From the NCBI GenBank assembly GCA_017416705.1, contig JAFQBG010000006.1:28117-92116 (forward strand): a stretch of DNA of 64,000 bases, read 5' to 3'. The notes beneath the pieces are model-generated. The model did not search any database. It saw nothing but the letters and a program-made list of their open reading frames with translations, and was not told where the DNA came from. The position numbers and the translations under genes are program-made. This stretch comes from Bacteroidaceae bacterium. Its GTDB lineage: Bacteria > Bacteroidota > Bacteroidia > Bacteroidales > Bacteroidaceae. Positions 29,128 to 38,247 of this stretch are shown in pieces; the first letter of the stretch is position 1, and every line of letters begins with the position of its first letter.

Positions 29128-29176
29128 AAAAAAATAAATGGATATAACTCACAAAAGTTATATCCATTTATTTTTG
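29128..29176. terminator. Terminator of the rpsF-rpsR-rplI operon
   Basis: Inverted repeat of about 18 bp (AAATAAATGGATATAACT and its complement, loop around 29150-29155), 14 bases after the rplI stop on the minus strand and ending in a T-rich tract. Confidence 0.85.
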
Positions 29177-29189
29177 GTTTATATTCAGA

Positions 29190-29642
29190 TTACTCTGCTG
29201 CCTCTTCTGCTACCACTGTGAAAGGTATCTTAACAGCAACCTCTTTGTGCAATCTTACTGTTGCATTGTAGTTGCCAACCTCTTTTACAGCGTCAACTGA
29301 TATAATCTTACGATCTATTTCAAAGCCAAGCTTGCCAAGTTCCTCTGCAATTTGTATTGCACCTACCGAACCAAAGATAGTACCGGTTGCGCTTACCTTT
29401 GTAGCAATTGTCAATGAAACTACCTCTAATTTCTTTGCCAACTCCTCTGCATCGGCCTTAATCTGTGCAAGTTTATGCGCACGCTGACGAAGGTTCTCGG
29501 CCAACACTTTCTTTGCCGAAGGTGTTGCTATAACAGCCTTGCCGGTAGGAATCAAATAATTACGGCCATAACCGTCTTTTACTTTTACGATATCGTCTTT
29601 GTAACCAAGGTTGATTACATCTTCTTTAAGTATTAACTCCAT
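29190..29642 (-). CDS. rplI: 50S ribosomal protein L9
   Basis: 150 residues. The N-terminal domain has VINLGYKDDIVKVKDGYGRNYLIPTGKA, the L9 signature; a long central helix follows (45-75), then the C-terminal rRNA-binding domain (GTIFGSVG). It binds 23S rRNA near the L1 stalk. Last gene of the rpsF-rpsR-rplI operon, 17 bases after rpsR. Confidence 0.97.
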   Translation of the reverse strand: MELILKEDVINLGYKDDIVKVKDGYGRNYLIPTGKAVIATPSAKKVLAENLRQRAHKLAQIKADAEELAKKLEVVSLTIATKVSATGTIFGSVGAIQIAEELGKLGFEIDRKIISVDAVKEVGNYNATVRLHKEVAVKIPFTVVAEEAAE

Positions 29643-29659
29643 AATTATTCCTCCTATTA

Positions 29660-29929
29660 TTATTTCATCTGGTCAGTAACAAAAGGCAGTAAAGCCAAGT
29701 GACGAGCGCGTTTCACAGCCTGAGCGATACGACGTTGGAATTTCAATGATGTACCGGTGATACGACGGGGCAATAATTTACCTTGCTCGTTAAGGAATTT
29801 CTTAAGAAACTCGGGATCCTTGTAGTCTATGTACTTGATTCCGTTTTTCTTGAAACGGCAATATTTTTTCTTTTTGACATCAACTGTGGGAGGTGTCAAA
29901 TATCTTATTTCTGAAGGTGTCTGTGCCAT
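29660..29929 (-). CDS. rpsR: 30S ribosomal protein S18
   Basis: 89 residues. The core is [19 protein letters not shown] ... [33 protein letters not shown], characteristic of S18, which pairs with S6 on the platform of the small subunit. It lies 2 bases after rpsF. Confidence 0.97.
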   Translation of the reverse strand: MAQTPSEIRYLTPPTVDVKKKKYCRFKKNGIKYIDYKDPEFLKKFLNEQGKLLPRRITGTSLKFQRRIAQAVKRARHLALLPFVTDQMK

Positions 29930-29931
29930 AA

Positions 29932-30273
29932 TTAATCCTCCTTATTTGCTTTTAAACTTCTTCTTTTTGCGGCATACTCTGCTGCATATTTGTCTAACTT
30001 AACAACCAAAGAGCGAATAATGCGCTCATCACGACGATACTGCAATTCGAGTTTTGCAATCACTTTGGGATCGGCGTTGAACTCGAGCATTACATAAAAT
30101 CCGGTTGTTTTCTTCTCGATGGGGTAAGCAAGTTTTTTGAGTCCCCAGTTCTCCTCATTGACAATCTCAGCACCTTCAGCTGTGAGAATGCCTTTGAATT
30201 TCTCTACCGCTTCCTTCATCTGAGAATCAGACAAAACGGGAGTTAAAATGAAAACGGTTTCGTATTGATTCAT
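29932..30273 (-). CDS. rpsF: 30S ribosomal protein S6
   Basis: 113 residues. [16 protein letters not shown] and the later [19 protein letters not shown] and [17 protein letters not shown] are S6 motifs. First gene of the operon, with S18 directly following as is usual; ssb, present between them in many other bacteria, is absent here. Confidence 0.97.
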   Translation of the reverse strand: MNQYETVFILTPVLSDSQMKEAVEKFKGILTAEGAEIVNEENWGLKKLAYPIEKKTTGFYVMLEFNADPKVIAKLELQYRRDERIIRSLVVKLDKYAAEYAAKRRSLKANKED

Positions 30274-30320
30274 TTTTGTTAATAAATTTGGTTAAACATT
30301 CGTTTATCTAAACGCGGGTG

Positions 30321-30351
30321 CAAAGATATAGATAATTTTTCATTTATCAAA
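30321..30351 (-). promoter_or_regulatory. Promoter of the rpsF operon
   Basis: A textbook Bacteroidota promoter on the minus strand: -33 TTTG (30351-30348), 19-base spacer, -7 TATCTTTG (30328-30321), 47 bases before the rpsF ATG. Confidence 0.8.
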
Positions 30352-30364
30352 GTTTTACAGAATA

Positions 30365-31276
30365 TTATTCTATTAAATATTTTTTCAAATCGTGTGCAAA
30401 GACAGGAGTATATAGTTGTGCACCCCTATCCCACAAATGCACAGAATCCTTAAAATACTCGGGATTTTCAATAAACAGTCCCCTGCTATGATAGTCAAAA
30501 AAAGGAACATCATTTGCCCGCGCTACGTTCTTTAAGACATCATACAAATCATCATCCGCAACAGTATAGGCTGGCGAAACCATAAATATCAATTTTATAT
30601 TTTTTTCTTTACAACGATTTATAAATTTTTGCATATACTTCAATTTCAGTGTATCGACTTTTGTTGGAGTTTTAGCCTCGCCCACTTTTTTTGGGAAGAA
30701 CGGGGGTTTGGGGAGCGGTATATAGCCACCTTCGGCTCCCTGCTGCCTACTAACAAGCAATCCGCCTATATTGGAAACCGCTTTTGCATTATATCTATAA
30801 AGATGGCATAATTTATATTTCCAATAATTCCCAGCCTCCCTAAATACAGAATCGGCATACTCACTGCGCCCTATATAAGGAGCAAAAAAACTAATTGTAG
30901 CAAAGGAATTTTTCGTCAGTTTAAAATCGTTCACCATTAATTCCAAACAAACCACTTTTGGCGTATGATGCCTTAACACCTGATTCAATGCAAAATAGTG
31001 TGTGAATATACAATCGCTAGCATCAATTCCACCATTATAAACCGACATGGTTAGCGAATCGGCCAAAATGGAAGATACATAATGAAAATTACATCGTGAT
31101 GTTCCCAACAACACCATATCTTCATTTACTTCATCGGCCAAATACTTCAATTTTGGAGCTGACATATCCTGCGAATGTTGATTTACCCACCACATTAGTC
31201 GCCCTCCGGCTCTATCAAGAATAAACAAAACCGCAAGAATAAACAAAAAACTTTTCAATAGATTCTTCATTGACAA
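30365..31276 (-). CDS. SGNH-like protein partnered with an MBOAT acyltransferase
   Basis: 303 residues. One N-terminal membrane anchor (about 6-24) is followed by an extracytoplasmic SGNH/DltD-like domain: the serine block is LLGTSRC (about 57-63) and the Asp/His block is DSVHLWDRGAQLYTPV near the C-terminus. Such proteins usually finish O-acetylation of a surface polysaccharide using acyl groups delivered by the MBOAT partner. It starts 5 bases after the MBOAT gene in one operon. The polymer modified is not identifiable. The codon use is more AT-rich than in neighbouring housekeeping genes. Confidence 0.78.
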   Translation of the reverse strand: MSMKNLLKSFLFILAVLFILDRAGGRLMWWVNQHSQDMSAPKLKYLADEVNEDMVLLGTSRCNFHYVSSILADSLTMSVYNGGIDASDCIFTHYFALNQVLRHHTPKVVCLELMVNDFKLTKNSFATISFFAPYIGRSEYADSVFREAGNYWKYKLCHLYRYNAKAVSNIGGLLVSRQQGAEGGYIPLPKPPFFPKKVGEAKTPTKVDTLKLKYMQKFINRCKEKNIKLIFMVSPAYTVADDDLYDVLKNVARANDVPFFDYHSRGLFIENPEYFKDSVHLWDRGAQLYTPVFAHDLKKYLIE

Positions 31277-31281
31277 TAGAT

Positions 31282-32685
31282 TTAAAATTGAAAATAGATA
31301 AACTGGTCGCCATTAAGCACACCCAAAAGAATAATAAAGGCAACCATGACAGCAATATAAAAATGTCTGACAATCCAAATCGGCGAATCCGATATTCTTA
31401 TTTTCGAGCCATATTCATCCAATAGCTCCTTAAAAAACACTATTAATAAAGCCAATGCAATGGCAAGAAAATCGGCAACCCTCATATATGGCATAGCTAT
31501 ATCCGTAAATATTCTTTTCATTATATACATTGCATCGCCCATAGTGTTGGCACGAAAGAAAATCCAAGCCAAACAAACCACGCAAAAAGTCAAAGCCCAA
31601 TGAATAATCCTGTTTATACCATTCCATTTAATTTTATTCCAGCCTAAAAATTTTTCGATACACTGCAAAACCCCATGAATAGTTCCCCATATAACAAAAG
31701 TCCAATTCGCGCCATGCCAAATTCCGCTAACTATAAACGTTATCATTATATTTAAATAACCACGCAACATCCCCACCCTATTGCCACCTAATGGGATATA
31801 AAGATAGTCTTTGAACCAAGTAGAGAGCGAAATATGCCAACGATGCCAAAATTCGCTAACAGTCGTTGCGAAGTAAGGTCTTCTGAAATTTTCCATCAAA
31901 TTAAATCCAAGAATTTTTGCCACGCCGATAGCAACCATTGAATAGCCTGCAAAATCGCCATAAATTTGAAAAGGGAAAAACAATGAAGCCAACAAGAATG
32001 AACCACCGTTATGAAAAGCCACATTATTAAATATAATATTTACATACAACGCACAGCGATCGGCTAATACCAATTTCAGAAAATAGCCCCAAAGCATCAT
32101 ACAAATACCAGACATTATATTATCGTAAGAAAACGTATGTTTTACTTTAAATTGATGCAACAAATTAGTAGAACGCTCAATTGGGCCTGCTACCAATTGA
32201 GGGAAAAACGACACAAAAAGAGCGTATGTAAAGAAATTTTTTTCTACCACAGTTTTGCCTTTATACACATCTATCAAATAGCCAAGCGCTTGAAATATAT
32301 AAAATGATATACCCACCGGCAACAACAATTCAAAATTCGGCATTTGAATTGCTACACCCAAATTTGTCAAAAGCGACGTCAAATTTTCCGCCACGAAATT
32401 GTAATACTTAAATAAAAAAAGGACTGCTAAATTTATAATAAGGCTAAACACAAGAATAAGTTTTTTCCTTTTTTTGCACTTTTTCATAGAAAGCCCAATT
32501 GCCGCAAGATAGGTTATTATTGTGCTAGACAAAAGCAATAAAGCATAAACCGGCTCCCAATTCATATAAAAATAATAGCTTGCTATAAGCAAGAACAAAT
32601 TACGTAATTTCAAGAAAGGCAATAAATAATAGATTGCACAAACGGTTGGGAAAAACAGCAAAAAATGCAAAGAATTAAAAAGCAT
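31282..32685 (-). CDS. MBOAT family O-acyltransferase (AlgI/DltB type)
   Basis: 467 residues, about 11 membrane segments. Conserved motifs are EFWHRWHISLSTW and GIWHGANWTFVIWG with the MBOAT active-site histidine, plus QLVAGPIERS. It would transfer an acyl group across the inner membrane to a periplasmic acceptor, working with the SGNH protein encoded next. The neighbourhood has no alginate, cellulose or teichoic acid genes, so the substrate is open. A TATATTTG sequence lies 7-14 bases before the ATG. The coding sequence is AT-rich compared with its surroundings. Confidence 0.88.
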   Translation of the reverse strand: MLFNSLHFLLFFPTVCAIYYLLPFLKLRNLFLLIASYYFYMNWEPVYALLLLSSTIITYLAAIGLSMKKCKKRKKLILVFSLIINLAVLFLFKYYNFVAENLTSLLTNLGVAIQMPNFELLLPVGISFYIFQALGYLIDVYKGKTVVEKNFFTYALFVSFFPQLVAGPIERSTNLLHQFKVKHTFSYDNIMSGICMMLWGYFLKLVLADRCALYVNIIFNNVAFHNGGSFLLASLFFPFQIYGDFAGYSMVAIGVAKILGFNLMENFRRPYFATTVSEFWHRWHISLSTWFKDYLYIPLGGNRVGMLRGYLNIMITFIVSGIWHGANWTFVIWGTIHGVLQCIEKFLGWNKIKWNGINRIIHWALTFCVVCLAWIFFRANTMGDAMYIMKRIFTDIAMPYMRVADFLAIALALLIVFFKELLDEYGSKIRISDSPIWIVRHFYIAVMVAFIILLGVLNGDQFIYFQF

Positions 32686-32717
32686 AGGTTTTCGCGCGCA
32701 AATATAGCCTTCAGTTC

Positions 32718-32945
32718 AAAGACTAATAAAACTCAATATAGAAGCGTGAACTGCAATGCCACGTTCTAAACTGAAGGTCCTAGGAAAACCCGAATACACG
32801 AATGTAGTAATAGCAGCCCACGCTATACACGTGAGAACCACTATGCCACCTCTTGTATTCTTTGAAAATTTCCTAGGTTTTCAGTTACAAGATAGCATAA
32901 CGCTTCTTTTTATCTTTATATGTCTTGGAGAGAAAGTCTCAATCC
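32718..32945 (-). ncRNA. Rod-shaped structured RNA, candidate 6S RNA
   Basis: Minus-strand transcript predicted from a TATCTTTG box at 32951-32958. Outer helix: 32900-32907 with 32740-32747 (8 bp). Then a large asymmetric internal loop (about 13 and 20 bases). Then a long rod: 32880-32886 with 32769-32775, 32869-32877 with 32779-32787, 32854-32860 with 32792-32798, and a further helix to an apical loop. Closing stem, central bubble and terminal rod are the 6S RNA plan, and the length (about 200-230) fits. No ORF runs through it. Alternatively it is a leader of the MBOAT gene, since CCTTCAGTT (32777-32769) can pair instead with AACTGAAGG (32716-32708). Confidence 0.5.
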
Positions 32946-32950
32946 AGTTG

Positions 32951-32958
32951 CAAAGATA
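32951..32958 (-). promoter_or_regulatory. -7 box of the structured RNA
   Basis: TATCTTTG on the minus strand, an exact consensus match; a -33 element is poor (TTTCG about 12-15 bases upstream). Confidence 0.5.
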
Positions 32959-33236
32959 GTAAGAAACGAGCGAAAAATATGAAGTTTACTTCGATATTTT
33001 TTACAGCGAGTGCACAACTATCTTCGATGTTTACATCAAAGATACTAAATAATAATTTACAATACCGTATTGTTCAAATAATTTTCATCAAAAAGCATTT
33101 TACTAGATAATTGTGTCAATTAGCCAAAACTAAGTTTAAATTTGGGCTGACAGACACAAATTTTAGCAAAAAAATTTCATACTATAAATATTTATGTGTT
33201 ACTTTGCATTTGGAAAATAATTAAAACTAATATATT

Positions 33237-33416
33237 ATGAAACACCTTAAACTTTTGGGATTGGTATTGATTCTTATCGGCGCCGTAGTCCTTGTTCTTA
33301 GCTATTTCCAAGGATGGTCGAACTCTAACACTGTAACATCGGGTTCTCTTGTAGGCATGATAGTTGGCCTCATTGTATATATCTTCGCTTCAAGAAGATG
33401 TATGGATAAGAACTAA
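33237..33416 (+). CDS. Small membrane protein, 59 residues
   Basis: MKHLKLLGLVLILIGAVVLVLS begins a 59-residue protein with two hydrophobic helices (about 5-22 and 36-50) joined by a short polar loop (QGWSNSNTVTSG) and ending in a basic tail RRCMDKN. It follows a TTACTTTGC near-promoter sequence (about 33200) and ends in front of a terminator, so the unit looks genuine. Short helix-loop-helix proteins of this type are common in Bacteroidales; the function is unknown. The 280 bases upstream are AT-rich without other features. Confidence 0.7.
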   Translation: MKHLKLLGLVLILIGAVVLVLSYFQGWSNSNTVTSGSLVGMIVGLIVYIFASRRCMDKN

Positions 33417-33430
33417 TACTTGTTTAAAAT

Positions 33431-33469
33431 AAATAAAAAGCGCGATACAATGTATCGCGCTTTTTATTT
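33431..33469. terminator. Bidirectional terminator
   Basis: Nearly perfect 18-bp inverted repeat (AAATAAAAAGCGCGATACA and its complement) between the convergent small membrane gene (+) and rprY (-). Confidence 0.88.
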
Positions 33470-34169
33470 ATGCCTCCACCTCGGGAGTTATAAGTTTGTA
33501 GCCTTTTCCGTGAATATTGATGATTTCGATAGAGTCATCGGCTTTCAGGTGCTTACGCAGCTTGGTTATGTACACATCCATGCTACGTGCATTGAAATAG
33601 TTATCATCAATCCATATTGTTTTCAGCGCAAAGTCGCGTTGCAATATTTCGTTGGCATGAGCGCATAGCAAGCTCAACAGTTCCGATTCTTTTGTGGTCA
33701 GTTTAGTCTGCTGGTCGCCCATGGTGAGCAGCTGTTTCTGTGTATCGAATTGGAAACGTCCAATTTTATACATGGTGCTCTCCTTGCTTTTCTTTCCGCA
33801 GACACGACGAAGGACCGCTTCGATACGGAACACAAGTTCCTCCATGCTGAACGGTTTTGTGATATAGTCGTCGGCACCTATTTTAAATCCTTCGAGTATA
33901 TCCTCTTTAAGTGTTTTTGCAGTGAGGAATATGATAGGAATTTCGGGATTTGCCGCACGTATCTCCGCTGCCAATGTAAAGCCATCTTTTATAGGCATCA
34001 TGACATCGAGCACGCATATATCGAATTTTCCTTTCAGGAATGCTTTGTAGCCGGCATCGCCGTCCACACACAATTCGGCATTATAGCCTTTTGCTTGTAG
34101 ATATTCGCGAAGCAACATACCTAAGTTTTCGTCGTCCTCGCATAATAAGATACTCTGTTTCTCTTCCAT
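33468..34169 (-). CDS. rprY: Response regulator RprY (OmpR family)
   Basis: 233 residues. The receiver domain (1 to about 125) has acidic residues in LLCEDDE, the phospho-acceptor Asp in CVLDVMMP, T in FLTAK and K in ITKPFS. A winged-helix OmpR/PhoB domain follows (about 135-230), ending NIHGKGYKLI. Sequence and pairing with the downstream-type kinase match RprY of Bacteroides fragilis. It lies 6 bases after rprX in one operon. Confidence 0.92.
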   Translation of the reverse strand: MEEKQSILLCEDDENLGMLLREYLQAKGYNAELCVDGDAGYKAFLKGKFDICVLDVMMPIKDGFTLAAEIRAANPEIPIIFLTAKTLKEDILEGFKIGADDYITKPFSMEELVFRIEAVLRRVCGKKSKESTMYKIGRFQFDTQKQLLTMGDQQTKLTTKESELLSLLCAHANEILQRDFALKTIWIDDNYFNARSMDVYITKLRKHLKADDSIEIINIHGKGYKLITPEVEA

Positions 34170-34175
34170 AACAAT

Positions 34176-35714
34176 TTATTTTAAAGGTAATACAATTACA
34201 AATGTGGTTCCTGCGCCCAACTCGCTCTCGGCGCGTATGGTGCCCTTGTGGGCCTGTATAATCTGTTTCACATAGGCAAGTCCCAGTCCAAAGCCTTTCA
34301 CATTGTGCAGATTTCCTGTGGACACACGATAGAATTTATCGAAAATCTTTTTAAGGTCCTCTTTACGAATTCCTATGCCGTTATCTTTTATGGAAAGCAC
34401 GAAATTTCCATTGGCGTTCCATGTGCGCAAGTTCAAATTAAGCGGTTCATCGCGTTTTTTGTATTTCAGGGCATTGTCCATGAGATTAAATATCACATTG
34501 GTAAAATGCATTTCGTCAACGAACACATAGGGGTCGTCGGCTTCGGGCTCCCACGTGATATGCCCACCGCTCTGCTCAACCTTCACCGTAAAAGTATTTA
34601 TGACACCTGCGAGCAGTTCGTTGGCATCGAGTTCTTTCATCTTCAACGACGCCGTTTTTCGGTCCTCGAACATCGACATTTGCAACACCTTGTCCACTTG
34701 GAAACGCAGGCGTTTTGTTTCGCTCGATATTACCCCCGACAATTTACTGAACATAGATGGCGATTTTGCCACCGACTGGTCTTGCAACATCTGTGCCGCC
34801 AACGAAATTGTCGATATAGGAGTTTTAAACTCGTGGGTCATATTATTTATAAAATCATTTTTAATTTCGGTCAATTTTTTCTGTCGTACTATCATATATA
34901 ATGTTATTACAAATGTAATAAGCAAAACGAAAGTAAATAGTATCGAAGGAATCATAAATTTAACAGAGCTATAAAGATATTTGTTCAAAATTTTCTCCGG
35001 GAAATTAACTTCGAGAACACCCATGCGCGTTGGCGGGTCGTTTTTGAAAATCAACTCCTTATATGCTTTGTTCGATGCTCCCATGACGAAGTCGGGACAC
35101 CTGTAAACCTCTTTGCCGTCGCCGCCCAATACCCTGAAATGATAGTCCAAATCTATGCCGTTATTGGCAAGCTCGGATTTTATATTTTGGTCGAGACGAT
35201 GAAAATTTATTCTTTGCGACAAAGGTTTTTCACTTGCTTTGTATATCATATTATACACCACCTCGTCCACAATGGCACGTTGGTACTGGTATCGCTGGCG
35301 CAACATTTCGACTGTCTGTCTTTGCTGTTCACTCACCGACAGTTTGCCGCGTCCGCCGCTTATTTTCAGTTTCGAGGCTATATCCGAATTTGTATTAACA
35401 GTTGTGCTCGACTCGATGGTAAACTGGTTGCCTTCGTCGGACGCCACTGTATAGTAGCGACGCTCCAATGTAAGACGGCCATCCTTTATGTGCAAACGAA
35501 AAATATCGCGCTGTATATCCTTTGTAAGATAGTGATGGGTTTCGGCAAGTTCAAGATTATACGCAGTTTGATTGAGGCTGCGCTTGACACCCTCCTCGAA
35601 ATGCTGACGACGCATGCGCACCATTGCATCGATATAGCTCACCTGCATATATATAAGCCCCATGCAACATACTGCCATCACAAGGCCCACGAACCAAATT
35701 ACATTTTTCTTCAT
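34176..35714 (-). CDS. rprX: Sensor histidine kinase RprX
   Basis: 512 residues from the ATG at 35714 (MKKNVIWFVGLVMAVCC). Membrane helices at about 5-24 and 260-282 flank a periplasmic sensor region. The H-box is NNMTHEFKTPISTI, the N-box NLMDNALKYKK, G1 DNGIGIRKED, and G2 GFGLGLAYVK. A frame extension of 17 codons upstream would overlap a TATCTTTA promoter-like sequence and is not used. It phosphorylates RprY; in B. fragilis the pair was found through effects on tetracycline resistance regulation. Confidence 0.92.
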   Translation of the reverse strand: MKKNVIWFVGLVMAVCCMGLIYMQVSYIDAMVRMRRQHFEEGVKRSLNQTAYNLELAETHHYLTKDIQRDIFRLHIKDGRLTLERRYYTVASDEGNQFTIESSTTVNTNSDIASKLKISGGRGKLSVSEQQRQTVEMLRQRYQYQRAIVDEVVYNMIYKASEKPLSQRINFHRLDQNIKSELANNGIDLDYHFRVLGGDGKEVYRCPDFVMGASNKAYKELIFKNDPPTRMGVLEVNFPEKILNKYLYSSVKFMIPSILFTFVLLITFVITLYMIVRQKKLTEIKNDFINNMTHEFKTPISTISLAAQMLQDQSVAKSPSMFSKLSGVISSETKRLRFQVDKVLQMSMFEDRKTASLKMKELDANELLAGVINTFTVKVEQSGGHITWEPEADDPYVFVDEMHFTNVIFNLMDNALKYKKRDEPLNLNLRTWNANGNFVLSIKDNGIGIRKEDLKKIFDKFYRVSTGNLHNVKGFGLGLAYVKQIIQAHKGTIRAESELGAGTTFVIVLPLK

Positions 35715-35902
35715 GGCGTAAAGATAAGCACAAGTATTAAATGTTGTACATCTTGTTAACACCATTTAAGCATCATTTTTTTATTATTAACAGTTTTATG
35801 TTTTATAATTAACAAAACAGCAACCTAAATATTCGCAATAGCAAAATCTTCACTTATATAGCTATATTTTTAAGTTAACGGCCGGCAATATTTTAATAAA
35901 AA

Positions 35903-35946
35903 AAACAAAATCGACAAGAGCCATTGACTCTTGTCGATTTTGTTTT
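35903..35946 (-). terminator. Terminator after fusA2
   Basis: 18-bp inverted repeat (AAACAAAATCGACAAGAG and its complement, 7-base loop), 17 bases after the fusA2 stop on the minus strand. The rest of the 35715-35902 gap has no ORF. Confidence 0.88.
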
Positions 35947-35962
35947 ATGCCGAAACGGACTG

Positions 35963-38116
35963 TTATTCGTCGTCTTTAACAGCAAGTTCCTCGACCAATT
36001 TGTGTTGTACATCGGTGGGAACAAGTTCGTATGTCGATGGCGACATAATGAACGAAGCACGACCGCCGGTGAGCGAGCTCAATGTGGTAGAATACGATGC
36101 CATCTCTTTCAATGGTACTTTCGCAGTCAGTTTTTCATAACCGTTCTCGCTCTCCATGCCCATAATCATACCACGACGACCTTGGATATCGCTCATGACA
36201 TCGCCCATTTTGTCGGATGGCACAAATACCTCGACATCGTAAACGGGTTCAAGGATTTTGGGACCGGCCTCGCGGAATGCGGCACTGAACGCATTACGTC
36301 CTGCAAGCATAAACGAAAGCTCGTTGGAGTCAACCGGGTGCATCTTGCCGTCATATACTATGACGCGAACATCGCGAGCATAAGAACCGGTAAGCGGACC
36401 ACGCTCCATGCGCTCCATGACGCCTTTCAGAATTGCGGGCATGAAACGAGCGTCGATGCTACCACCCACGATACTGTTTACAAACACCAATTTACCACCC
36501 CATTCAAGTGTAACCTCCTCGGTGGCCTTGGCGTTTATCTTGTATTCTTGGTTATTGAAACGATATACCTCCTGCAATGGTTTGCCATCCTCGTAGGGCT
36601 CCACAATCATGTGTACCTCGCCGAATTGTCCGGCACCACCCGACTGTTTCTTGTGACGATAATCGGCACGGGCGGCTTTTGTGATTGTCTCGCGATATGG
36701 TATCTTGGGTTCCTCGTATTTAACATTTATTTTCTCGACATTTTCCAAACGCCATTTTAGTGTACGTAAGTGGAACTCACCCTGTCCGTAAACAACAGTT
36801 TGGCGTAATTCTTTGGATTGTACTATGCGCCATGTAGGATCCTCCTCGTGCATGCGGTTGAGCACCTGCATCATTTTCTCTATTTCCGACTCGCTAACAG
36901 GCTTGATGGCACGCGAATATTTCGATGCCGGATATTTCACCAACGAGAATTTATTGCTTGCATCCTTGGAGTTCAGCGTGTTACCGATTTTTACATCCTT
37001 CAATTTCACTGTACAGCCCAAGTCGCCTGCTTTCAGTTCATCGACAGCCACGCGATTGGCACCTGCGCTACAATATAGCTGTGCAATGCGCTCCTTGGAG
37101 CCACGGTCGGCGTTCAGCAAGTCGTCGCCTGCATGCAAAGTACCGCTCATCACCTTGAAATAATTTACCTCGCCAATGTGCGGCTCGACCGATGTTTTAT
37201 AGAAGAATATAGATGTGGGAGCGTCGCTGTTGTAAGGCACCACCTCGCCATCGGCGTTTACGGGTTGCGGCATGTCGGTAATCTCGGGAGCAACGTTGGC
37301 AAGGAATTCAAGCAAACGGCTCACAGCCACGTCGGTAGATGCCGAGCAGCAAAGTACGGGATATACACTGTCGGTAGAGAGACCCATGCGGGCACCCATA
37401 CGTATCTCGTCGGTAGTAAGTTCCTCCGATTCGAAGAATTTATCCATCAAACCCTCCTCGTTCTCAGCGGCCTTCTCCACAAGTTCCATGTGCAGTGCTC
37501 TCGCCTTGTCCACTTCGTTTGCAGGAATATCCTCGACCAATGGAGGCTGACCCTCGCCTGTGAAAGTGAGTTTCTTCATCAACAGAACGTCGATTATTGA
37601 ATTGAAGCCCGGGCCTGCGTTCAAAGGATATTGTACCGGCACCACTTTTGAGCCATACACTGCCTGCAACTGCTCTATGACTGTGTCGTACTCGCATTTT
37701 TCGTTATCCACTTGGTTCACAACGAACATCATGGGCTTCTTCATCTTCTTGATATAGCGGAAACAGTTTTGTGTTCCCACCTCGACACCATACTGACCAT
37801 TGATGACCATCATGGCAAGGTCGGCAACAGTCATTGCGCTAACCATACTGCCTGCAAAGTCATCGGAACCCGGACAATCAATCAGATTCAATTTTTTCCC
37901 GGCCTGCTCTATTTGGAAAACGGTTGAAAAAACCGAGTAGCCATATTCTTGTTCCACGGGGAAGTAGTCGCTGACTGTATTCTTAGCCTCGACAGTTCCT
38001 CTACGTTTTATAATACCACCCTCATAGAGCATAGCCTCTGTGAGCGTGGTTTTACCTGAGCCTGAACAACCGACAATTGCGATGTTCTTGATTTCGTTAG
38101 TCTGATAAGTTTTCAT
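35963..38116 (-). CDS. fusA2: Elongation factor G2 paralogue lacking the catalytic histidine
   Basis: 717 residues with EF-G architecture: G domain, domain II, and domains III-V (ending GRASFIMSPSTYELVP). The G domain is divergent: P-loop GCSGSGKT at 16-23 replaces AHIDAGKT, the switch II motif is DCPGSDDF with Ser84 where active EF-G has the catalytic His of DTPGH, and NKxD is NQVD (134-137). Loss of this His predicts no or weak GTPase activity. This matches the Bacteroides EF-G2 described as supporting translocation without GTP hydrolysis under carbon starvation. It is not TetQ, which keeps the G motifs and is shorter. Monocistronic. Confidence 0.9.
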   Translation of the reverse strand: MKTYQTNEIKNIAIVGCSGSGKTTLTEAMLYEGGIIKRRGTVEAKNTVSDYFPVEQEYGYSVFSTVFQIEQAGKKLNLIDCPGSDDFAGSMVSAMTVADLAMMVINGQYGVEVGTQNCFRYIKKMKKPMMFVVNQVDNEKCEYDTVIEQLQAVYGSKVVPVQYPLNAGPGFNSIIDVLLMKKLTFTGEGQPPLVEDIPANEVDKARALHMELVEKAAENEEGLMDKFFESEELTTDEIRMGARMGLSTDSVYPVLCCSASTDVAVSRLLEFLANVAPEITDMPQPVNADGEVVPYNSDAPTSIFFYKTSVEPHIGEVNYFKVMSGTLHAGDDLLNADRGSKERIAQLYCSAGANRVAVDELKAGDLGCTVKLKDVKIGNTLNSKDASNKFSLVKYPASKYSRAIKPVSESEIEKMMQVLNRMHEEDPTWRIVQSKELRQTVVYGQGEFHLRTLKWRLENVEKINVKYEEPKIPYRETITKAARADYRHKKQSGGAGQFGEVHMIVEPYEDGKPLQEVYRFNNQEYKINAKATEEVTLEWGGKLVFVNSIVGGSIDARFMPAILKGVMERMERGPLTGSYARDVRVIVYDGKMHPVDSNELSFMLAGRNAFSAAFREAGPKILEPVYDVEVFVPSDKMGDVMSDIQGRRGMIMGMESENGYEKLTAKVPLKEMASYSTTLSSLTGGRASFIMSPSTYELVPTDVQHKLVEELAVKDDE

Positions 38117-38239
38117 ACTATTATTGGTTTTTTAAAACCTTTCGGTTAGTTAGTTTTTAAAATGCGCCACAATATAGGTATTATCAATAAAAAATGCAAA
38201 TAAAGAGATACACTTTTTTAGAAAAAAGATAAAATATAT

Positions 38240-38247
38240 TATATTTG
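38240..38247 (+). promoter_or_regulatory. -7 box of the hemW-GH35 operon
   Basis: TATATTTG, exact consensus, 85 bases before the hemW ATG, with a T-rich -33 region (38211-38219). Confidence 0.6.

Noticed and set aside
34248-36760. Long + strand ORFs of 217, 206 and 278 residues opposite rprX and fusA2
   Set aside because: They mirror the coding frames of conserved genes on the minus strand; composition is Cys/His/Phe-rich, as is typical for shadow frames.
35963-38116. TetQ-type ribosomal protection gene near rprXY
   Set aside because: The product is 717 residues with EF-G2-type loss of the switch II histidine; tetracycline protection proteins keep the GTPase motifs and are shorter.
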